Assembly (NCBI RefSeq): GCF_009827445.1
Contig: NZ_WTYI01000001.1
Location: forward strand, 2,494,381-2,558,380
DNA: 64,000 bases
Source: Qipengyuania aquimaris
Lineage (GTDB): Bacteria; Pseudomonadota; Alphaproteobacteria; Sphingomonadales; Sphingomonadaceae
Direction of reading: 5' to 3'
Shown: positions 52,399-63,858 of the stretch, in pieces
Layout: the number at the start of each line of letters is the position of its first letter
Numbering within the stretch: position 1 is the stretch's first letter
Notes under the pieces: model-generated
Told to the model about the DNA's origin: nothing
The model's input: only the letters and a program-made list of their open reading frames with translations
The model's database searches: none
Translations under genes and position numbers: made by a program

Positions 52399-54900
52399 AT
52401 GCAACGGCTGGCTGAAAATTTAGGTGCTTGGTTCGGACTTGCTCCTGTTACGATGTTCGCGAATGCTGAACGCGACGATGGTCGCCATCATATACTTCTT
52501 GATGGCGGTTTGGGCAGTTTCGCGTTGTCTGAAACGAATGAACGGATCTGGCGAGATCCCCGCGCAGCCAATTATGCCTGGTCGAGTGGTGTGCCACACC
52601 ACGTGACCGTAACCGACAAGGAAGTGGCTGTCGTCCGGTGGGATAAGGTCAAGCCAGAAGAGTTTTCTCGGCGAAGCGTAGAGAATGACCGAAGCGCGTT
52701 TTATGCCTATTTGGTGGCAGATCGCGTTCGATCGACCCGTAGGGTCGTGGAGCATTTGGTAGATGTTTTCCGCCGGACCCGCTCTCTCGTGCAAAAAGAT
52801 GTAGGGGACCATGCTTCGGTCCGAGCATATCTTGGCATACTCGCCACTGCGATCAATCGCGTATCTGATTGCGAAATAGCAATAGTTCCAGATCCTCAAT
52901 TGATCGCTGATTTGCCAGATGCGACGGTCGAACTCTTGATAGAGGAGATTATTTCGTCATCCGGCCTTCCCACGGCGAAGGCAGGCATCAGCATGCTCCC
53001 AGACCTTGCAGTTCGCCATGCCGGATCAGAGATATTTCAGGAAGCGCACTTCGCCCTGACGTCGTCGGGGGACCGCGATTTATTCGATTGGATTTCGCCT
53101 GCGACGTCTACGGTGCGAACGAGAGGCACTAGCCATTTTACCCCGCCTGCATTGGCGCGGAGTCTAGTTGAGCAATCTTTTAAAGAAATTGGCGACCTTC
53201 CTTCCCTCGCAAGCTTAACTGTGCTCGATCCAGCCTGTGGGTCTGGTTCTTTCCTTTATGAGGCTATCAGAACGGCGCGACGGCTTGGCTTTAATGGGGA
53301 ATTGAAGGTCGTCGGCCGCGACATCTCTATCGCCGCGGTTGATATGGCCAGGTTCACTCTCAAGTTCGCAGCGGGCGATTGGACGCCAGCAGGTGGTATC
53401 TTGATTGATATTCAAGCCGCTGACGCGCTTGACGCCCCACTTCCCAAAGCGGACGTCGTGCTGATGAATCCGCCTTTTATGGCTTGGACAGCCATGACCC
53501 GTGAGCAACGCGACAAGGTTAGGGAAGTCCTTCAAGGAATGACGAAAGGCAGAGTGGACCTATCCATGGCCTTTGTCTCACGTGCGCTCGACGCTGTTCG
53601 GCCTGGTGGAGCCATTGGAGCTGTCATGCCTGCAAGTGTGCTTGCATCGAGCGCCGCAGAAAGTTGGCGTTCCGAGATACGCGAGAAGGCAGACCTTCGG
53701 CTCATCGGTTCCTTGGGAGAGTATGGCCTGTTCGCTCACGCCACAGTAAATGTTGCGGTTGTCGTTGCGCGCCGTCGAGAAGAAAACCAGGAAGCTGATA
53801 AGCAGCAGGTCCTTGCAGTCGTTTCTGGGCGATCGTCAGAAGCTACCGGAGATGCACTACGAGCCATCCGAGGCGCTACCGATATTCCTGTGAGCGAGAC
53901 GGCGGAGAGCCGCTGGCAGATTTTTCACATGTCACAATCGTTCTTGGATGCTGCTCCAAATTGGAGGCCTGTTGCTCCCGAAGTCGTTGAGGCGATCGAA
54001 CGGACGGAAGCCCTTGGCCTTACTCGCCCGCTAGGTGACATTTTCGAGGTCTTGCAAGGTGCGCGCACCGGGTGGGTCAAGGGCTTTGTATTGAGTGAGG
54101 CAGAGATTGCCTCGCTTGGCGGACAAGATAGGCGGTTTTTCCGACCGGCGGCTATGGGCGACAATATCGTCGAAGGACACCTTAAGCCGGATCAAATGGT
54201 ATTTTTCCCGTATTCCTCCGAAGGCCTGTTGCTTGGGTCGGAGGAAGAATTGGAGAAAAAAGCTCCGTCCTATTTCGAGCGTTACTTGCAGCCGAATAAA
54301 AAAGATCTCTCTAGTCGGACCACACATAAGGGCCGAGCGGATTGGTGGACTTTGGCTCGGCCGAGAGGTTGGAACTCGTCGTGCCGCCCCCGTATCGTGT
54401 CAAAATACTTTGGTAGCGTAGGAGGGTTCGCTCTCGATCCAGAGGGCGCATTCGTCGTTGTCCAAGGATTCGGATGGTTTCTACGTCGAACCGAGAAGCC
54501 GACCACACCTGAAACAGATTATGCTTTTCACGAGGATTCGTCCGAGGAAGAAGCAGCGGAATATTTAGAGGCAGAAGACGCTACCGCGACATCGGAAATG
54601 TCGGAGATCGATCTTTTGGCCGCGTATGTTGCGCTGTTCAACTCGACGGTCTTCGAGAAGCTGTTGGCTACTTTTTCATCTCATGTTGCCGGCGGGCAAT
54701 ATGATTTGAGCTGGCGATTTGTGCGCGCAATTCCTGTCCCGGATTTTGCTGGGATGTGGCGTAATGAGGGGAGGGCCTCGGAAATAGCACGCTTGGTTGA
54801 ACTAGGCCGAGCCCCCGCGCCAGAAGATCGCGTCTGGGCCCGCCAAGTCGAGCGGTTACTGTATGGCTTCTATGGAGCCGACCTTCTCGACAGCTTGTAA
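52399..54900 (+). CDS. Large N6-adenine DNA methylase with built-in target-recognition region
   Basis: An 833-residue class I methyltransferase. The start at 52399 (MQRLAENLGAWF) has AAAGG 10 bases upstream; TTG 52345 would add 18 residues. The N-terminal ~250 residues are helical with no clear nuclease motif. The catalytic domain shows HFTPPALARSLV, motif I D277-P-A-C-G-S-G-S and motif IV N357-P-P-F. The C-terminal half (DIFEVLQGARTGWVKGF through the Trp-rich FVVVQGFGWFLRR segment) looks like the type IIG/Eco57I-type specificity region. It is separated by 4 bases from a 251-aa partner gene. It could be a stand-alone protective methylase or the modification part of a defence pair. Confidence 0.88.
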   Translation: MQRLAENLGAWFGLAPVTMFANAERDDGRHHILLDGGLGSFALSETNERIWRDPRAANYAWSSGVPHHVTVTDKEVAVVRWDKVKPEEFSRRSVENDRSAFYAYLVADRVRSTRRVVEHLVDVFRRTRSLVQKDVGDHASVRAYLGILATAINRVSDCEIAIVPDPQLIADLPDATVELLIEEIISSSGLPTAKAGISMLPDLAVRHAGSEIFQEAHFALTSSGDRDLFDWISPATSTVRTRGTSHFTPPALARSLVEQSFKEIGDLPSLASLTVLDPACGSGSFLYEAIRTARRLGFNGELKVVGRDISIAAVDMARFTLKFAAGDWTPAGGILIDIQAADALDAPLPKADVVLMNPPFMAWTAMTREQRDKVREVLQGMTKGRVDLSMAFVSRALDAVRPGGAIGAVMPASVLASSAAESWRSEIREKADLRLIGSLGEYGLFAHATVNVAVVVARRREENQEADKQQVLAVVSGRSSEATGDALRAIRGATDIPVSETAESRWQIFHMSQSFLDAAPNWRPVAPEVVEAIERTEALGLTRPLGDIFEVLQGARTGWVKGFVLSEAEIASLGGQDRRFFRPAAMGDNIVEGHLKPDQMVFFPYSSEGLLLGSEEELEKKAPSYFERYLQPNKKDLSSRTTHKGRADWWTLARPRGWNSSCRPRIVSKYFGSVGGFALDPEGAFVVVQGFGWFLRRTEKPTTPETDYAFHEDSSEEEAAEYLEAEDATATSEMSEIDLLAAYVALFNSTVFEKLLATFSSHVAGGQYDLSWRFVRAIPVPDFAGMWRNEGRASEIARLVELGRAPAPEDRVWARQVERLLYGFYGADLLDSL

Positions 54901-54904
54901 GTCG

Positions 54905-55660
54905 ATGTCAGATCTGAAGCCATTCCAAGTGCCAGAGAAGGCAATCGCTGCTCATTTCTCGTCGGTTGAGGAAATCTTGCGTGGTGCGCTCGATCCGTCA
55001 GTCCAAGTCGCGCTGGTTGTGGATCAGCTTGAGTCAAAACTGGTGGCTGGCTTATCTGGGGCCGGCTTGGAAATTACTAACCGAAACAGGGGTGGCCAAG
55101 TGGTTCGGACCGCGCCACTTCTACATCTTCGTGATGGGCTCTGGGCATTTCTTGGATACCAAGAAGAATGGTCACGTATGCCCGATCGCAGAAGCAAGGC
55201 TTTATTTTTCCGTTCCAGTTCGATCGGTATCCATTTTGGATATAGAAATATGGATCCGAAGCCGCAGATCTTTCGAGCGGAATGGGCTGGCTATGATTTT
55301 CGGGGTGGCCAGTATCGGTTCCAGGGAGGTCTGGCGGGCCATCCTCACTGGCAGTTTGATGCTTTGGAGAGTCTCCTTTCAGATGAGAAAGTCGATAAGG
55401 CAAGCGAACTAGCGGAACTGCTGCGGGAAGAAGCAGGAGGGCGACCGCCGCCTGACTTTTCTCCTCATGGCCTCGGTTTGCTCGATACTGATGTTCACGA
55501 TGTGATTTCATCAAGGAAGATAGCTGCGATGCACTTCGCAAGCGCGGCGATGTGGTGGAATGAGGCCCAGCACGCGCATGCGCCGAAAAACACGATCAAT
55601 ATAAGAGATTGGCTGAAGCGATCACTAGCTTACATCGTTCAGGAACTTGACCGGGTCTAG
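54905..55660 (+). CDS. Methylase-associated protein of unknown function (251 aa)
   Basis: The ATG lies 4 bases after the methylase stop. The N-terminal half is helical (EKAIAAHFSSVEEILRGALDPSVQVALVVDQLESKLVAGL). The middle contains beta-like segments with aromatic clusters (GIHFGYRNMDPKPQIFRAEWAGYDF) and a GHPHWQFDALESLL stretch with His and Asp residues. The C-terminal part has WWNEAQHAHAPKN. The His/Asp/Trp pattern could form a metal or nucleotide site, but no known fold is evident by eye. Tight linkage suggests it acts with the methylase, possibly as effector. Confidence 0.78.
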   Translation: MSDLKPFQVPEKAIAAHFSSVEEILRGALDPSVQVALVVDQLESKLVAGLSGAGLEITNRNRGGQVVRTAPLLHLRDGLWAFLGYQEEWSRMPDRRSKALFFRSSSIGIHFGYRNMDPKPQIFRAEWAGYDFRGGQYRFQGGLAGHPHWQFDALESLLSDEKVDKASELAELLREEAGGRPPPDFSPHGLGLLDTDVHDVISSRKIAAMHFASAAMWWNEAQHAHAPKNTINIRDWLKRSLAYIVQELDRV

Positions 55661-55661
55661 G

Positions 55662-55802
55662 GTGGAGCGTCTATCCAAGTATAGCTGCGCCGGGGGTCAA
55701 ATCCGGACAGCAGGAGAGCTTCATGCCGAATGTTTGCTGGATCGCGACCTGGGCGACTACGATCTCGTCGCAGCATGGATGCAGCACGGCTTCAACGAGT
55801 GA
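55662..55802 (+). pseudogene. Short coding-like remnant at the right end of the island
   Basis: A 46-codon frame from GTG 55662, ending in a well-formed helix-like sequence (ELHAECLLDRDLGDYDLVAAWMQHGFNE) just before attR. It reads like the C-terminus of a longer protein truncated at the element boundary. It could be an intact small gene; no ribosome site supports that. Confidence 0.35.
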
Positions 55803-55822
55803 CGCTTTTCTGCGACCTCTTC

Positions 55823-55871
55823 ACGGACTCTGACTCCGTCAATTGAGGTTCGAATCCTCACGGGGCATCCA
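55823..55871 (+). repeat. attR: second copy of the 49-bp tRNA-Gln 3' repeat
   Basis: Identical to 40520-40568 but not preceded by a tRNA 5' half, so it is not a functional tRNA gene. It marks the chromosome-element junction; the MFS transporter gene follows 104 bases later. Confidence 0.93.
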
Positions 55872-55974
55872 GTTTTTACGCCCGCACATCCAGACAGCGA
55901 CTACATATTGTCGCTTTCTTTCAAGCGCGCTTGCTCGCCAGGCGCGATCAAGGCTCCGGGAAGGAGCTTGCCTG

Positions 55975-57348
55975 ATGGGTGCAATCGTCGATGATCCGAA
56001 GCTGGTCTATCGCAGGACCCTGTGGTTCTACGCGCTGACCACGATCCCGCTCACAGCGATGGGCACCTTCTTCACAAATTTCTATTTCATCTACGCCACC
56101 GATGTCCTGTTGCTGGCCCCGGCGGTCGTGGGATCGCTGATCGCTTTTGCCCGCATCTATGACGGTATATCCGACATAGTGATCGCGACCTGGAGCGACC
56201 GCAGCGAAAGCAGGCACGGCCGGCGCCGGCCGTTTATCCTGGTCGGGGGCCTGATGTGTTCGATGCTCTGGGTGCTGTTCCTGCTCCCAGACGGCTTGAG
56301 CAACATGCAGAAGATCCTCTGGGTGTTCGTCGGGCATATCTGGTTGCAGACCGCCTTGACGCTGCGCAGCATCCCGATCCGTGCGCTGGGTATCGAATCC
56401 GGCAAGACTGCTCAGCAGCGCACCATGTTCGGGATTCTCATCCCGTTCCTGACCATCCCTGCCGTCGTTGCAGTCAACTTCGCCGGCCAGGGCGCGCTGC
56501 AGTCCGACGACCCTGCTGCGACGATCGCGCCCTGGGTCATCGCCGGAAGCCTGTTGCCAGCGATCCTGACGCTCATTGCCTTTCCGCTGCTCAAAGAACT
56601 CCCCACGCGCCATCGCAGCGTCGAACGCAATGTCTGGAAGATGATAAAGGAGGTGCTGGGCGTCGGATACCATCGCCAGCTTATCGCCGTGCAATTCGCC
56701 GAAAGTTTCGCCTTCACCAGCCTCGCTTTCAGCGTGCCCTACATGCTGCGCTATGTCCTCGATCGCCCGGACATGATCGCGGTAATTTTCGTGACCTATC
56801 TCGTCATCCAGCGGATTGTCGGGTTTGCGTGGTACAAGATGATCCCGCGCTGGGGCATGCGCGCGATCTGGAGCAAGGGGCTGTGGATGTGGTTGCTGGT
56901 GTTCGCCTGTATCCCGCTGGTCCCCTGGGGTGGCTTCCCGCTCTACTTCGCGCTCGCCGCGCTCGCAGGCATCGCCGGAGGGGCGGCAGCGGTGAACTAC
57001 GCGATGCTCGGCGATATCGCCGACTATGACGCACGGGTTTCCGGGCGCCAACGCCAGGGTATCTATATGACGGTCTATCGCCTGGTCGGGAACATCGGCG
57101 GGGCGGCGACAGGCTTTGCGCTCGGATGGCTGCTCCAGCTCAGCGGCTACGTGCCGAACGGCGAACAGGGTGAAACGACCATTGCCGCTATCATCGCTTC
57201 ATCCAGCCTCTTGCCGATCATCGGCGTGGCGATCGGCCTGCTTATCCTGTCACGCTACAAGCTGTACGAACGCGAAGGGATGAGCGACGGCAAGCGTGAA
57301 GAGGACGGCGCGCCAGGCGCGGGTTTCGGTAGCCGCGCACCGGCCTGA
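55975..57348 (+). CDS. GPH-type MFS transporter (sugar:cation symporter family)
   Basis: A 457-residue membrane protein, start ATG 55975 behind AAGGAG. It shows about twelve hydrophobic helices. The first loop motif is ARIYDGISDIVIATWSDRSESRHGRRRPFI, the GPH signature (D-P...G-x-x-x-D-x-x-x-x-G-R-R-R-P) with the RHGRRRP element. A central loop holds FGILIPFLTIPAV, and GDIADYDARVSGRQRQGIYMT is in the fourth quarter, also typical. Substrate unknown. It is the first complete chromosomal gene after the island and is followed after 50 bases by an AraC regulator, which may control it. Confidence 0.9.
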   Translation: MGAIVDDPKLVYRRTLWFYALTTIPLTAMGTFFTNFYFIYATDVLLLAPAVVGSLIAFARIYDGISDIVIATWSDRSESRHGRRRPFILVGGLMCSMLWVLFLLPDGLSNMQKILWVFVGHIWLQTALTLRSIPIRALGIESGKTAQQRTMFGILIPFLTIPAVVAVNFAGQGALQSDDPAATIAPWVIAGSLLPAILTLIAFPLLKELPTRHRSVERNVWKMIKEVLGVGYHRQLIAVQFAESFAFTSLAFSVPYMLRYVLDRPDMIAVIFVTYLVIQRIVGFAWYKMIPRWGMRAIWSKGLWMWLLVFACIPLVPWGGFPLYFALAALAGIAGGAAAVNYAMLGDIADYDARVSGRQRQGIYMTVYRLVGNIGGAATGFALGWLLQLSGYVPNGEQGETTIAAIIASSSLLPIIGVAIGLLILSRYKLYEREGMSDGKREEDGAPGAGFGSRAPA

Positions 57349-57398
57349 AAACCCATTGAGATTTGACTCAGGTGGTGCGGCGCGCATGATGCGGGCCA

Positions 57399-58265
57399 AT
57401 GCAGATTCCCATTCGCATGCCCGACGAGCGTCTTGCCGCCTACGTCGATGTATACGGCCATTGGCCGGTACCGATGGAGAACATCTCCACCTTTTCGCCG
57501 GGCCTCATCGCATTCAACCTGTCCGGTGTGCACCTCGAAGTGAATGGCGAGGTCCGGACCGAGCCGGTCATCATGGGGATTTCGACCGAGCCGACCCATA
57601 TTCGCTACACGATCGATGGCGGTGATCTCGTCTCGCTCCGGGTCCGGTCCAGTGCGTTCGACCTGTTGTTCGACATCGATCCCAGCGTCCAAAGCGGTCT
57701 CGTGGCCATGGATCCTGTACGCCATCCCCGTCTCTTGCAAATCTACGACGCGTTGAAAGCGGCCCCATCCAACGTCGAAGGATGGTTCGGTGCGCTCGAC
57801 CGTGCCCTTCTGGACCTCCTGCCACTCGCCAAGCCATCGGGTCTTGTCGGCAGAATGATCGAGACCAGCATCGAGACGGAAGGCACTCTCGGCGTTTCCG
57901 AAATGGCTGACCGGCTTGGCTGCACTGTCCGCACGCTTGAAAGGGCCTGCAAGAAGCGTTTCGGTCGTTCACCGAAACGATTGCTGAGGGGCCATCGTCT
58001 CAGCCTCACCATGCAACGGGAGGCTCTGGCCAACGAGCGCGTCGAGCTGATGCCCGATTTCGCCTATGCCGACCTGCCGCATTACCTCAACGAGATGCGC
58101 AAGATGACCGGCCTCAACCGCAAGCAGATGAGCGATGCAAAGCTGCTCGGCAACGACTTTCCTTATGTCTACGTCTGGCCCGACGGATCAGTGGCCGAAA
58201 CACCGGAGGACCAGGATCGATGGCACGCGGAGATGGGGCGTCGCTACCGCACCAATCCGGGTTGA
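57399..58265 (+). CDS. AraC family transcriptional regulator
   Basis: A 288-residue protein. The N-terminal ~150 residues are a beta-rich sensor (MENISTFSPGLIAFNLSGVHLEV; TEPTHIRYTIDGGDLVSLRV). The C-terminal double helix-turn-helix is VSEMADRLGCTVRTLERACKKRFGRSPKRLLRGHRLS, then the second HTH around MPDFAYADLPHYLNEMRKMTGLNRKQM. The second HTH lacks the canonical GF-x-S-x-S-x-F-x-R-x-F but has the F-A-Y-x-D-x-P-H form seen in this subgroup. Likely target: the MFS gene upstream or its own promoter (inference). Confidence 0.9.
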   Translation: MQIPIRMPDERLAAYVDVYGHWPVPMENISTFSPGLIAFNLSGVHLEVNGEVRTEPVIMGISTEPTHIRYTIDGGDLVSLRVRSSAFDLLFDIDPSVQSGLVAMDPVRHPRLLQIYDALKAAPSNVEGWFGALDRALLDLLPLAKPSGLVGRMIETSIETEGTLGVSEMADRLGCTVRTLERACKKRFGRSPKRLLRGHRLSLTMQREALANERVELMPDFAYADLPHYLNEMRKMTGLNRKQMSDAKLLGNDFPYVYVWPDGSVAETPEDQDRWHAEMGRRYRTNPG

Positions 58266-58365
58266 TCAGCCTCCCGGTCGACGCGATCGCCGAGTGGCAG
58301 GCGGCAAGCACGCATGGGTGACGTGACTGTGCTGGACTCGGCCTCGCCACAGTTCTAGAGAATTG

Positions 58366-61681
<3,316 letters not shown>

Positions 61682-61749
61682 GCGCCAACACCTATCGACG
61701 GCATATCGTGATTGATCGCATTTGGCGCTACGGATGGATTACCTGTCGG

Positions 61750-61857
61750 CTATTCTGCCGGAACCAGCTTCTCCACCAGCGCCCTGAGTTCGCTCGGCGT
61801 GGTGTGGCCGGCGACGATCTCGTGATAGCCGATGCCCGCCTTGCGTGTCCTTGGCAT
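61750..61857 (-). CDS. Possible small protein or gene remnant (35 aa)
   Basis: ATG 61857 to TAG 61750-61752 encodes 35 residues: a basic start MPRTRKAGIGYHEIV, then AGHTTPSELRALVEKLVPAE, which looks like a genuine amphipathic helix. A GGAG-like site is 7-9 bases upstream. It could be a real micro-protein or the retained end of a lost gene. It lies in the otherwise gene-free 61.7-62.1 kb stretch. Confidence 0.35.
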   Translation of the reverse strand: MPRTRKAGIGYHEIVAGHTTPSELRALVEKLVPAE

Positions 61858-62089
61858 CCTATCGCTCCGCTGCTTGAGGATAGGCTTCCTTGCTTACCGC
61901 GCTTCCTTCGAAACGCGCTTCTTTGCTTGTTTGAGAAGCCGCACTCCCCATCTTAGGGATAGCTACCTGTCGTTTCCGACGGTCCTCTTCCCGTTTCCAC
62001 GGGAACCGCTCCCCCGCCAGCTTTCGCCACTTAGCCCGCGCATGAGCGGCCGCTCCTGGCTGCCCGCGTTTCTTTGAAAGGACCAACCG
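61858..62089 (+). other. Structured leader of the cold-shock-like gene
   Basis: No gene. Several plus-strand hairpins occur in series: GCTTCT/AGAAGC around 61919-61942, GTCG/CGAC with a TTTC loop near 61970-61981, and TTCCCGT/ACGGGAA with a TTCC loop (61988-62005). The csp-like ATG follows at 62090 with AAAGGA upstream. Confidence 0.5.
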
Positions 62090-62299
62090 ATGATTCACTA
62101 TGGAAAAGTCGAGACCTACGACAGCGAAGCACAGCAAGGCACGATACAGCCCAATGCCGGAGGCCAACCGCTGTCGTTTCGCCGGGTCGACCTTCAGCAG
62201 CAGGCTGGAGAACCGCGATGCGAAACGTATTTCGGATATGAGACCTGGACAAAGGACGATGGCGAAACGGTTGCCGTCCACCTGCGCCAGCTTTCCTGA
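62090..62299 (+). CDS. Cold-shock-domain-like protein
   Basis: A 69-residue protein with an AAAGGA site. The sequence follows the cold-shock OB-fold pattern: HYGKVETYDSEAQQGTIQP (K-x-x-x-x-D-x-x-x-G-x-G-x-I replaced by a shorter form), GGQPLSFRRVDLQQQ, then YFGYETW and a V-AVHLR end. It lacks the canonical RNP motif KGFGFI, so nucleic-acid binding may be weaker or different. Frequent in Sphingomonadales as a stand-alone gene. A hairpin with G-U pair follows at 62314-62340. Confidence 0.82.
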   Translation: MIHYGKVETYDSEAQQGTIQPNAGGQPLSFRRVDLQQQAGEPRCETYFGYETWTKDDGETVAVHLRQLS

Positions 62300-62313
62300 A
62301 CAGATGCAGGAGA

Positions 62314-62340
62314 CGCCCCGGGTCGATACGATCCGGGGTG
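62314..62340 (+). terminator. Terminator after the cold-shock-like gene
   Basis: Stem CGCCCCGG (62314-62321) with CCGGGGTG (62333-62340), one G-U pair, 11-base loop and a CTCTTT tail. Confidence 0.65.
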
Positions 62341-62434
62341 CCCTCTTTCGCAGATTATCGCCACGGGAGGCCGGGAAGGCGCTCGATCCGGGTCAATCCG
62401 GCGCCGGTCGATGCGGGCGCGGAGGGCTAGCCCC

Positions 62435-62566
62435 TCAGGAGTTACGCATATTCTCCAGGCCCGCAATCGCACCGGGCTTGGTGCTGGGGTTGGAGGCGTT
62501 GGTCTTGACCTTTTCCTTCTTGGGCTTGCGCGCTTCGCGGCTCTTCTTCTGTTGGCCTTTGGCCAT
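62435..62566 (-). CDS. Small basic protein (43 aa)
   Basis: ATG 62566 with GGAAAAG upstream, ending TGA 62435-62437. The sequence starts MAKGQQKKSREARKPKKEK and ends with NMRNS; about one third of the residues are Lys or Arg, concentrated in the first half. I recall similar MAKGQ-start Lys-rich micro-proteins from other Sphingomonadales genomes, which supports a real gene; the role (nucleic-acid binding?) is unknown. Confidence 0.65.
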   Translation of the reverse strand: MAKGQQKKSREARKPKKEKVKTNASNPSTKPGAIAGLENMRNS

Positions 62567-62662
62567 GGTCTTTTCCAATCGGGGCGGAATGCCCCAGTCC
62601 CTCTATGGGCCGATTGCAGGGAATAGATAGCGAAACCGGCGGGCGCAGCTGCCTCGCCGGGC

Positions 62663-62840
62663 TCATCCGCGCCCCAGCTTCACCAGCACCCGGTCCAGTG
62701 CCTGCAGGAAGTTCGACCGTGCGGGTGGCCTTTGGCCGTCTTCGCCTGCGGCTCCGACTCCCGCCTTGCTGAACGGCGGCGGGCCTCCGCCCACTCCGTC
62801 CATTCCGGCGCGCAGGTCTTCGATGATCGCGCGGGTGGCC
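62663..62840 (-). pseudogene. Decayed copy of the 3' end of a DUF188 (YaiI/YqxD) gene
   Basis: The minus-strand frame reads RAIIEDLRAGMDGVGGGPPPFSK, then a 13-codon in-frame insertion (GVGAAGEDGQRPPA region), then RSNFLQALDRVLVKLGRG. This is nearly the same as the partial gene at 63859-64000. Similarity stops at about 62840; upstream sequence is unrelated. Most likely a duplicated and degraded fragment. Confidence 0.8.
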
Positions 62841-62919
62841 CGAAGGAGTCGGGGGCCCTGCCGATGCTGACTGCGTCGAAGGGCTTGCCAACACATTCTC
62901 AGCGATTACACACGTCATC

Positions 62920-63636
62920 ATGGACGGAAACACATCCCCGCTCGCCAGCCTTCTGAAGGTCGCCGCGCTGGCTTCGCTCGCCTCGGCGATCACCACCGCC
63001 ACACTCATCTACGGGCCCGACGCTGCTCCTGCCGAGGGGCTGGAGGTGCAGGCGCGGTTATCGGGCGACTGGTCCTATCTCTACAAGCCATGGGTGCTGT
63101 TCTTCCATCCGCAATTCGCCTTCGTTGCGGCGCTGGGTGCGGCGGCGGTCTTGTGGCGGGCGCGGCCGGCGCTGGTGGCGATCGGCCTGTTCTACCTTGC
63201 CCTGTGGGCGACGACCGAGATGACGCAGCAGGCCTATATCATCGATGCGCTCAACCAGTTTTGGCGGCCCGGCTATCTCGGCGCCGAGAATGCGGCCGAG
63301 CGCGCGGGATACGAGACGCTGTTGACCGGCTTCCGGGCGATCTCGGACAGCCAGTATTTCGTGCTGCTGTTCGGCTTCGGCATGGGCTCGGTGCTGCTGG
63401 GCGCGGCATTCCTGTCGAGTGACGCGCTGGGCAAGGGCGTGGGCGTGGTCACGCTGTTCCTGGGGGTGGTGAGCCTTGCGGCGTTTGCGGGCTATTATTT
63501 CGGTCCGGCTGCGGGGGTAACCGGAGTTACAGGATGGATTTACGCCAACCTTTATGGCCCGCTGCAGACCGGCGTGCGGCTGGCGCTCGCGTGGTGGCTC
63601 TGGCGGCAGGCGATGCGGCATCGGGGCGCCAGCTAG
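62920..63636 (+). CDS. Polytopic membrane protein of unknown function
   Basis: A 238-residue protein with about six hydrophobic helices: LASLLKVAALASLASAITTATL, FAFVAALGAAAVLW, LVAIGLFYLALWATTE, FVLLFGFGMGSVLLGAAFL, VGVVTLFLGVVSLAAFAGYYFG and the C-terminal amphipathic end. A periplasmic or cytoplasmic loop carries DALNQFWRPGYLG. I do not recognise the family. It is the only gene between the two DUF188 fragments, so it may have come with the rearrangement. Confidence 0.75.
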   Translation: MDGNTSPLASLLKVAALASLASAITTATLIYGPDAAPAEGLEVQARLSGDWSYLYKPWVLFFHPQFAFVAALGAAAVLWRARPALVAIGLFYLALWATTEMTQQAYIIDALNQFWRPGYLGAENAAERAGYETLLTGFRAISDSQYFVLLFGFGMGSVLLGAAFLSSDALGKGVGVVTLFLGVVSLAAFAGYYFGPAAGVTGVTGWIYANLYGPLQTGVRLALAWWLWRQAMRHRGAS

Positions 63637-63858
63637 CAGCGACCGCTTTCCTACTCCGCCCAAACCTGCCCAATCTTCGTGGATGAGCACACGGCGAAGC
63701 CTTGCCCTTTCGCTTCCCGCCACCGGTCACGATGGCCGGGCCGCCCGGGACGAGGGAGGTTTGCTCGCGCCATGTGTCAACTTCGCGCGAGAGACTTAAA
63801 AGCGCGCGATCATGCGGGTTTGCGGCGGGAAATATCGGGTGACACGGTGTCGCCTATG

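Larger units (their letters stand above)
40569..55871. mobile_element. 15.3-kb integrative genomic island with restriction-modification cargo
   Basis: Sequence between the two 49-bp repeats. It contains a tyrosine integrase, a HTH/excisionase-like gene with divergent regulator, a type I restriction-modification operon with accessory nuclease-like genes, and an orphan methylase cassette. Base composition is lower in G+C than the chromosome on both sides, most clearly at 48.2-55.7 kb. No conjugation genes or relaxase are seen, so it is probably a mobilisable or satellite-like element or a cargo island. Confidence 0.9.

Noticed and set aside
55823-55871. Second tRNA-Gln gene
   Set aside because: Only the 3' 49 bases are present; the acceptor 5' strand and D arm are missing. 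It is the attR copy.
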